Assembly (NCBI GenBank): GCA_016927755.1
Contig: JAFGLZ010000069.1
Location: 1-43,950 of the forward strand
Source: Phycisphaerae bacterium
GTDB lineage: Bacteria; Planctomycetota; Phycisphaerae; UBA1845; JAFGLZ01
DNA: 43,950 bases
Reading direction: 5' to 3'
Shown here: piece by piece, positions 14,387 through 22,100 of the stretch
Position numbering within the stretch: position 1 is the stretch's first letter
How the letters are laid out: each line of letters opens with the position of its first letter
The notes under the pieces: model-generated
Database searches by the model: none
What the model was told of the DNA's origin: nothing
Seen by the model: only the letters and a program-made list of their open reading frames with translations
Translations under genes and position numbers: made by a program

Positions 14387-14854
14387 ACTAAGGGCGCTTC
14401 GTCGCCGGAGGAGTGCGCGGGCGACATCATCACGGGCATACCGGCGGTGTTCCGTTTCATGGTGGATCAGGCTCGCCGGGACCGGCACTGTGACCTGACG
14501 CTGCCCCAACTGCGCGTGCTTGGCTTCGTTTTCCATTATGACAAGGCGTCTCTCTCCGACGCGGCCGAGTATCTCGGCGTCTCGGCCCCGGCGGCGTCGC
14601 GAATCGTCGATCTGCTGGTCAAGCGGGAGCTGCTGAAACGCCGCGTCGACGCGAAGGATCGACGTCGAATCTCGCTATCCCTCACGGCTCGGGGCAGGCA
14701 GGCGCTCGAGGTCGCCCGTCAGGCCACGCAAGCGGCATTGGCCCAGCACATCCGCTCACTGTCGCGGCAGGATCTGGCCCAGATCAGCGCGGCCATGCGG
14801 GTCCTGGGCCGGGTGTTCGCTCCCAAGGGCGGTCCGGCGAGTTCCGACGAGTGA
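14366..14854 (+). CDS. MarR-family transcriptional regulator
   Basis: 162 residues. The winged-helix region is clear: LTLPQLRVLGFVF (~43-55), ASLSDAAEYLGVSAPAASRI (helix-turn-helix, ~60-80), and the wing VKRELLKRRVDAKDRRRISL (~85-105), with the family's D-x-R-R-x-x-x-L pattern. Long helices at either end form the dimer interface. MarR proteins usually repress their own and neighbouring genes and let go on binding a small ligand. It lies between the sulfatase/fucosidase genes and the beta-helix gene, so it may control this degradation block. Its start codon coincides with the predicted transcription start (see promoter). Confidence 0.88.
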   Translation: MQQLTNATKGASSPEECAGDIITGIPAVFRFMVDQARRDRHCDLTLPQLRVLGFVFHYDKASLSDAAEYLGVSAPAASRIVDLLVKRELLKRRVDAKDRRRISLSLTARGRQALEVARQATQAALAQHIRSLSRQDLAQISAAMRVLGRVFAPKGGPASSDE

Positions 14855-14934
14855 TGCGCGAGATTACCCTCCGCGGCATCATTCGATTCCCAACATGGTC
14901 GTTTCCTCGAGAGATGTTGCCGGGAGACATCGCG

Positions 14935-16218
14935 ATGCTCACGACGATCACGTTCTGTTTCACGTTGTTGACGTCCGGCTGGCTTGGCGCCGACGCGCCG
15001 GCCTCGCAGCCTGCGGGGATGATCTGTGTTCGAGCCCACGGCGCCAAAGGCGACGGCGCGACGGACGACACCGGCGCGATCCAGTCGGCCCTCGATGCGG
15101 CCGGCAAGACGGGCGGGCGCGTGCAGGTGCCTCCGGGACGATTTCTCGTAAAGGACAGCCTGAAGGTCCCGCCGGGGGTCGCGCTCGAGGGCGTGGCGGT
15201 CTGTCCGCAGTGGAGCGATCCGCTCGTCGGCTCGGTCGTCCTGGCCACGGGCGGCAGGGACAAGGAGGACGCACCGGCCCTGTTCGAGATGGGCAGCTCC
15301 TCGGCCGTGCGCGGCGTGACGGTCTACTACCCGGAGCAGAAGGTCCGCGATATTCATCCGTACCCGTGGACGTTCCACCTTCAGGGAATGGACAACACGG
15401 TCGAGAACGTCACGCTGATCAACAGCTACAACGGCATCCGAACGGGTCCGGAGGGCAACGTTCGTCACCGCATCCGAAGCGTCTACGGCTGCGTGCTTCG
15501 GCGCGGGATCTTCGTGGACGCCTGCACCGACATCGGGCGGATCGAGAACGTCCAGTTCCACTGTCACTGGTGGTCGTCGCCGGCCGTCCAGGGCGAGTGG
15601 GCGCCCGTCCACGAGTTCATGTGGAAGAACTGCGAGGCCTTCATCTTCGGGCGGACCGACTGGGAGTACGTGAACAACACGTTCGTGTTCCCGGTGAACG
15701 TCGGCTACCGGTTCATCGCCACGAAGCACGGCGCGGCCAACGGGCAGTTCTGCGGGATCGGCGCCGACGAGGCGCAGAAGTGCGTCATCGTCGACGCGAT
15801 CCAGCCGATGGGCCTGCTCATCACGAACGGCCAGTTCGTCTGCATGCACGGGGCGGAGAAGATCGAGGTCCTGATCAACAAGACCTGCAACGGCTCGGTC
15901 CGGCTGGTGAACTGCGCGTTCTGGGGGCCCTCGCATCAGAACGTCGTTTCACACGGGCGGAGTTTCGTCTCGCTGTCGGACTGCTACTTCAGCAGCCTGG
16001 GCCGGGCCAAGAACCCGGGCAAGGCCCTGGTCGAGGCCGACGGCGGCAAGCTCCAGGTTCGCGGCTGCAGCTTCGGAACCACTGAGCCGAGCATCCATCT
16101 CAAACCCGGGCTCCGGCACGCGATCATCACCGAGAACAACGGCGTCCGCGGCGTGGAGATCATCAACGAGATCGGCCCCGCGGCGATGATCGCGAATAAC
16201 GAGCCGGCGGCCCGATGA
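14935..16218 (+). CDS. Secreted right-handed beta-helix protein, pectate-lyase-3 type
   Basis: 427 residues. The frame is open from 14851, where it touches the MarR stop, but the ATG at 14935 has GGGAG at good spacing and starts directly with a signal peptide (LTTITFCFTLLTSGWLGADA). VRAHGAKGDGATDDTGAIQ (~residue 32-50) is the hallmark start of the pectate lyase superfamily-3 / GH28-like fold, and GGRVQVPPGRFLV follows. The remainder is a beta-helix of repeated V.N.x.x coils. Members include polygalacturonases, rhamnogalacturonases and epimerases; catalytic residues cannot be assigned here. It is likely transcribed with the MarR gene and acts outside the cytoplasm on a polysaccharide. Confidence 0.75.
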   Translation: MLTTITFCFTLLTSGWLGADAPASQPAGMICVRAHGAKGDGATDDTGAIQSALDAAGKTGGRVQVPPGRFLVKDSLKVPPGVALEGVAVCPQWSDPLVGSVVLATGGRDKEDAPALFEMGSSSAVRGVTVYYPEQKVRDIHPYPWTFHLQGMDNTVENVTLINSYNGIRTGPEGNVRHRIRSVYGCVLRRGIFVDACTDIGRIENVQFHCHWWSSPAVQGEWAPVHEFMWKNCEAFIFGRTDWEYVNNTFVFPVNVGYRFIATKHGAANGQFCGIGADEAQKCVIVDAIQPMGLLITNGQFVCMHGAEKIEVLINKTCNGSVRLVNCAFWGPSHQNVVSHGRSFVSLSDCYFSSLGRAKNPGKALVEADGGKLQVRGCSFGTTEPSIHLKPGLRHAIITENNGVRGVEIINEIGPAAMIANNEPAAR

Positions 16219-16231
16219 CCGCTCGGCCCAC

Positions 16232-18466
16232 TCACTCGATGACCAGCCAGGTGACGCCTCGCGGCGCGATCTCGACCGGCACCTGGACGTTCCACTTCCG
16301 GTCGAGCCGCAGTTGCCGCTTCTGGCCCTCTCGCTCTCGAACCGTCGCGGTCTCCGTCAGGCCGGTGTAGTACAGGGGGAGCGTCAACGTGCGCTGCACG
16401 GCTCGGTCGAGGGGGTTGTAGACCATCGCCAGGCCCTTCTGCTCGAGTCGCGGGTTGACGTGCAGGATGCAGTCGATGTCCCTGCCGTCGGGGCGTCGGA
16501 CGTGGATGATGTCGGAATCGAGGATCTTGCGGTACTTCTTGTAGAAGTCGGCCCACTTCTTGACGACGGCCTTGGTCTTGTCGGTGTCGTAGAGACGGGG
16601 CCCTCGGTAGCACGCCTGGACGCCGCTGCCGAAGTTCTGGGCGAGATGGGCTTCGTAGGCGTCGAGATGCTCGGAGAGCGGCTCGAGCGTGGCGGCCGCG
16701 CCGCCGCCGTGGTACTGGACGAGCGGCACGAACATCCGGCCCATGCTCGGCGTCTTCTCCCACGTGCCGTCATAGATGTTCTGCCGGCCGAGGATGATCT
16801 GTCGCGCCCTCGGCAGGGACCAGTTCACCTCGCGGTAGCCCATGCCGTTCTTGTTGGAGCCGCTGAGGAAGTACCAGTCCGGCACGCTTAGATAGACGCC
16901 TCGGCCTCGACACCACTTGTAGAAGTCGGTGATCGTCCGCCACTGCATCCATTGAGAGTCGGCCAGCCCCCGGTGGCCGGTGTGTTTCGTTGAGGCGCAG
17001 AGGTCGCCGGGATACGAGCCGTCATGCTCGAGCAGGTCCATCCCCGTCTTCTCGAAGAGCGTCGTGAGCTTGCGGAAGTACTCCTGGGCCCAACGGCTGC
17101 CCAGGCAGGGGGAGTTGCCGAAGATGGCCCCGCCCGGCTTGCCTGTCTTGGGGTTGATCGCGTCGTCCTCGTCGCTGATCCGGCGACTGGCCAGCAGCGA
17201 GTAGCCACCGAGTTCCACCTTCTTGCCGTGGGCGTAGTCGGCCAGGCTTTTGAGTTGATCGAGATAGGCGGGGCTGGTGTTCTCTGCATTGAAGCCGCTG
17301 CCGAACGTCATGATGACCATCTCGAAGCCGACCTCGGCGCATTGATCGACGGCGAGCCGAACCGATCGGGAATCGGCCTGGCGGACGTGCATCAGGATCG
17401 GATTCTCGGTGACCCAGGGCGCGATGGTTCGGTACATCCGGCGGAGGGCCAGGCCCTTCCGTTCGCGCTCGGTGCTGTCGTGGATCAGCACGAACGTTCG
17501 GAACGTCTCGAACGTCTCGCCGGGGGCGATGACGGCGTCGGGGCCGATGGGCGGGCGGCATTCCAGCATGACGGGCATTTGCAGGCGGTAGTTGACCTGG
17601 GAGGTGTACTGCGGGTCCGGCACCCAGTGCGCGATCTTGTTGGCGGTTCGCGGGGTCATGCCGTGAAAGGCGTAGTCGCTTTCCACGTGGATGTTCGGCG
17701 TCTCCCAATGCGGGGGCGACTCGACGGCCACCTCGTATTCGACGGCCGCGAGGACCTCGCTGATAAAGGTGTTGAGCTTCACCTGACGCGCGCCGGCGTT
17801 GCGGATCGTGAGCCATTTGCAGAGGAGGGGGATGCCGTCGTACATCTCGTAGTGGACTGACACCGTCACGTCTTTCAGCGGCTCGGGTACGTTGGGCGGG
17901 GCCTTGAAGTCGAGCGCCAGGCTTGCGCCGGGTGGCGGCCAGGGCAGGTCGGCGGCGTATCGCTTGCGCTTCCAGGCGAATCGAGCCTTCGTCTTGCCGA
18001 CGCGGCAGCCGGCAAGCTGGAACGCATTCGGATCGCTGGTCATGCCGTCGAGCCATTCGGGCCGGAGGTAGCCGTACTCCACCTGACCACATAGGCCGCC
18101 GACGCTGAGCTTCGTGCCGTCGAGCTCGACGACGGCCTCCGGCTTGACGCCGCGGATGACGGACGCGCCCGTCATCAAGTTGTCGAACCCGACCGTCGCG
18201 GCGTTGGGGCAGAGTCGCAAGACGCGACGGATCAGCCCGTTCGTCATGACGATCTCGCGTTCCTGCTTGCCGCGGTAGACGCCGGCCTTGCGCGCGGTCG
18301 GGACGACCAGCCAGTCGGTCTCGACCGGCCGGGCGAGGTCCTCGGTGAGTTGCGGCACGGTGTCCGGGAGTAGGTTGGCCGGGTCCGCCGCCTCAACGGC
18401 TGTTGTGAGGAGTAGGCAGGCGCTGAGGAATCGGCAGCTTCGACTCAGTGGCGAGGTCTCGGTCAT
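16232..18466 (-). CDS. Secreted putative glycoside hydrolase, alpha-galactosidase-like TIM barrel
   Basis: 744 residues from MTETSPLSR; GGAGAG precedes this ATG and a signal peptide (FLSACLLLTTAVEA) follows directly. A longer frame upstream lacks such support. The N-terminal ~330 residues form a beta-rich domain like the supersandwich of GH36/GH31-type enzymes (IVMTNGLIRRVLRL, VELDGTKLSVGGLCG). A barrel domain then carries FEMVIMTFGSGFN, ELGGYSLLASRR and GMDLLEHDGSYPGD; the Asp in EHDG is a candidate catalytic residue. The C-terminal ~100 residues are a beta domain (LAMVYNPLDRAVQRTL). I recognise the architecture but not an assigned family. It converges with the beta-helix gene 13 bases away and probably belongs to the same substrate pathway. 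Confidence 0.7.
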   Translation of the reverse strand: MTETSPLSRSCRFLSACLLLTTAVEAADPANLLPDTVPQLTEDLARPVETDWLVVPTARKAGVYRGKQEREIVMTNGLIRRVLRLCPNAATVGFDNLMTGASVIRGVKPEAVVELDGTKLSVGGLCGQVEYGYLRPEWLDGMTSDPNAFQLAGCRVGKTKARFAWKRKRYAADLPWPPPGASLALDFKAPPNVPEPLKDVTVSVHYEMYDGIPLLCKWLTIRNAGARQVKLNTFISEVLAAVEYEVAVESPPHWETPNIHVESDYAFHGMTPRTANKIAHWVPDPQYTSQVNYRLQMPVMLECRPPIGPDAVIAPGETFETFRTFVLIHDSTERERKGLALRRMYRTIAPWVTENPILMHVRQADSRSVRLAVDQCAEVGFEMVIMTFGSGFNAENTSPAYLDQLKSLADYAHGKKVELGGYSLLASRRISDEDDAINPKTGKPGGAIFGNSPCLGSRWAQEYFRKLTTLFEKTGMDLLEHDGSYPGDLCASTKHTGHRGLADSQWMQWRTITDFYKWCRGRGVYLSVPDWYFLSGSNKNGMGYREVNWSLPRARQIILGRQNIYDGTWEKTPSMGRMFVPLVQYHGGGAAATLEPLSEHLDAYEAHLAQNFGSGVQACYRGPRLYDTDKTKAVVKKWADFYKKYRKILDSDIIHVRRPDGRDIDCILHVNPRLEQKGLAMVYNPLDRAVQRTLTLPLYYTGLTETATVREREGQKRQLRLDRKWNVQVPVEIAPRGVTWLVIE

Positions 18467-19109
18467 CGTCTCTCCTTCCCGTTCTTCGGCGGACGCCGGG
18501 TGATGGGCGGCACCATTCATGTGTCGGCCCACGGTGTCCGCCGTCATTGAGGGTACGTCAGGACATCGACCGCGTCGAGTCGCGTTGGCCCTCGTGGCGA
18601 AGGCACGGCCTTGCTGCCATTCCGGGGGATATGAACATCCGTAGTTCCTCGAAGTCCTTCTGTGAGATCGATCTCCGGCTCTTGCTGGCAGGGCGCGGGA
18701 GAAGATTCTCGGGTCTTGCTGAAAGATCTCCCGGCTCATTCAGGATTCTTGCATAGGGCTTGCTGTGTGAGACTCGACCCGACTCTAGGTCGCTCGGAAG
18801 CTGCCAACTTGTGGGCTCACACATGTTGACCGGGTGGAGGGGGAACCACGGCGGGCAAGCATCCCTTGGGGCTTGCGGGCAAGACCGTCCGGGTTCCGGA
18901 GCGTGTCCGAAGCTCGGTGGGCGTGTCTGGTAATGCATACCAGGTGACAATCAGTACCATCTGTCAGGTATTCTCTTGACGCCCGCTATCGATCGAATGA
19001 GACTCAGGCAGAGATAAGGAGAGGGGAGCGGCGACCCACATCGCAATCGAGTCGTCCATTCTCCACATGCGCTCACGGGCGTTCATTAGCTTAGGGCGGG
19101 AGGACAATC
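18467..19109. other. Gene-free divergent intergenic region
   Basis: 643 bases between two divergent genes; both promoters should be here. The minus-strand frame of the glycosidase continues open to 18739 without a good start. I see one perfect palindrome (18927-18943) and a lone TTGACG at 18976 with no matching -10. No RNA gene is visible. Confidence 0.5.
18927..18943. promoter_or_regulatory. Perfect 6-5-6 palindrome, possible operator
   Basis: CTGGTA-ATGCA-TACCAG lies between the divergent glycosidase and giant peptidase genes. TGGT-N-ACCA symmetry is typical of GntR- and LacI-type sites. No such regulator is encoded nearby, so assignment is tentative. Confidence 0.35.
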
Positions 19110-22100
19110 ATGGCGAGCAACGATCCTCAGGGGTTCACGTGGAAGAGGCCGCTTGCCCGAGCACGCATGCTTGGGCTTGCCGTTGTGGCCTTCGGCCTGG
19201 TCGCGCCGGCGCTCCTCGCGCAGCAGGCGGGCGGACGGCAGTGGCTTTCCTCGGGCAAGGGCAAGGCCGGCGAGGCGCCGGGCGTCTCGATCCGGTCGAA
19301 AGCGGCCGGGGGGATTGAGCTGCTGATGACGTGCGGCGGCGCGTACACGTCGGAGTTCACGGCTCGGGACGGCAACGCGTACGCGCAGCTTTCCGCGCCA
19401 GGTTGCGGGGCCGCGGCCGAGGGGGTGGGTCAGCCGGAACTGCCGTTCAAGGGGTTCTTCCTGGAGGTGCCGCACGGCGTCGACGTGGGGCTCCAGATTG
19501 GCGAGATCAAACGGGTCTCGCTGGGCAAGGGCTACAAGATCCATCCTCAGCAACCCGCGGAACCCGAGGGCGGCGACGCGCCCCGGCCGGCGTTTCAGCT
19601 CGACGCCGAGGTCTATGCGCGCAACGCGCTATGTCCGGCCAGCCCGATCAAGGTGGATCCTCCCGGCGTGATCCGAGGGCGACGCGTGGTGTTCGTCCAG
19701 GTCTTCCCATTCCAATGGAACCCAGCCACGACGGAGCTGTCGATGATCACGTCGGTGCGGTTCTCGGTGACGCTGGCCGGTGCGGTGGACGCCGCGGCGG
19801 AGGCACGAAAGTCGCGGCTGGCCACGCCGGAGTTCGAGAGCCTTGCCAGTCGGATGCTGCTGAACTACGAACCTGCGGCGGGGGCGAAGGGCGAGCCGGA
19901 GGGTGAGGGTGTGCAACTCGCACAGGGGGACGGCGCAGATTACCTGATCATCGTCGCCGACGATTTGTACGAGGAGATACTGCCGCTGGCGGAGTGGAAG
20001 CATCGCAAGGGGTTCAGGACGCACATCGCAACGATGACGGAGGTGGGCACGACCAACTCGGACGTTTTGAGCTACATCGAAGATGCGTACACCACTTGGG
20101 ATCCGGCTCCCTCCTACTTGTTGCTCGTGGGTGACAGCGAGGATATTCCTCCCTGGAATCATCTGGGCGAGTACGAATGCATTACGGACCATCGCTACGC
20201 CTGCATGGACGGGGACGCCGACTATGATGCCGATATGACGCTGGGGCGCTTGCCGGTTGCCACCGAGCTCCAATGCACGACCGTAGTCGACAAGATCCTT
20301 ACGTACGACCGAACGCCTGACACGGGTGATTGGTATTCATCCTTCTTGAGCGCGGGTTACTTCCAGGATACGGACGACAACAATGGCTACGCGGACCGCT
20401 GGTTCATGGAGACGTCCGCGCACGCGACGGAGTTCCTCGATACGACGGTCGGGATGACGACGTACACGGCCTGGTGCGCGGGAACCACGGCACTACCGCC
20501 GTACCACTACCGCACGACCGATTACCCTCATCGGTTTCCGCACCCCGATCTCGTGCCGGAGTCAGTGGTGAACGCATGGCTAGCGCCGTTGCTGGCCAGG
20601 GTGTCCATTACGTTGGCGATCAACGAGGGGGTCGGACTGGTCCTGCACCGCAATCATGGCTTCGAGACCGGCTGGGAGCACCCGCTTTTCAATACCACCG
20701 ACATCAACGCGCTGGCGAACGGAGTTCGGACGCCGGTCGTGCTCAGCCTCAACTGTCTGACGGGGAACTTCGCTGTGGCTTGCTGCTTCTGCGAGTCGTT
20801 CCTGCGCCATCCTTACGGCGGCGCCGTGGGCATCGTCGGCGCGACGCGCACCAGCTACTCCGGATGGAACGATCTACTAACCCACGGCATGTTTACCTGT
20901 TTCTGGCCAGCGTATGATCCGGCGCACACGGATGCGACGTATCCGTACTCGTGGCGGCCCGCAGCGGCGCTGGACTACGGCAAGCACTACATGCGGCTGT
21001 ATAAGACCGATTCCTCCCAAACCAAGGGCGAGATTCGGATGTTCCACTACTTCGGCGATCCGGAGATGATGCTTCGGACGCAGACGCCGCGATCGCTCAA
21101 CGTGACCCATCCGGCCGAGGTGCCTGGAGACGTTCCGACGGATCTTACCGTGACGGTTGTTCTGGCGGAGGGCAGCGTGCCCGTGGAAGGCGCTCACGTG
21201 GCGCTCTCGAGCCCCGACGCCGATCTATACCTCTCGGGCGTCACGAACGCCAACGGAGAGTGCTCCTTTGTCGGCGTCGTCTTCCCTGCGGCCTACTACG
21301 ACGTTGTGGCGACCGCCCATGACTGCATCCCCTACGAAGGTATGCTGTCCGTGGCCGGATGCCCGTCGGCATCGGACGATTCGGTGAACATACCGGCGGA
21401 GGCGCCCGCCGAGGTGACGCTCGTTGCGACAGACCCCGAGAGCGATCCGCTGACGTATACGATCACGGCGCTGCCGAGTCACGGCACCTTGGCGGATCCC
21501 GGCGGCAATCCTGACCCCATCGTGATCGATCACGTGCCGTATCAGCTCATCGGCAATGACGGCGTCGTGATCTATACGCCGGAGACGGGGCACGTCGGGG
21601 CGGACAGCTTCATGTTCGAGGCGAGCGACGGGACGTGCGTCACGCCCGACGTGACGTTGACGGTCAACAGCTACTGCACGCTGACGCTGACCGTCATCGG
21701 CCAGGAGTACGGCAGCGTCACCGTCGATCCGGATCTGCCGATCTACGAGCCGGGTTCCACCGTGACGCTGACGGTCGAGGCCGTTGTCGGCGGGGCGTTC
21801 TCGCGCTGGGAGGGCGACGTGCCCGCTGGGCACGAGCATGACAAGATCCTGACGATCACGATGGACGCCTGCAAGCAGATCCAGGCCATCTTCGCGGTCA
21901 ACCAGTGTCCGATCGCTCGGAACGGCACGGCCAGGATGGTCGTGGATGGGTCGGCGGAGATCACGCTGGCGGCCACCGACGCCGATCAGGACGACCTCGT
22001 GTACATCATCGCCTCGTTGCCGGCGCACGGCACGCTGTCCGACCCCGGCGCGGGCGCGATCACCGAGGCGGGTTACGTGCTGGTCGACGGCGGCGACACG

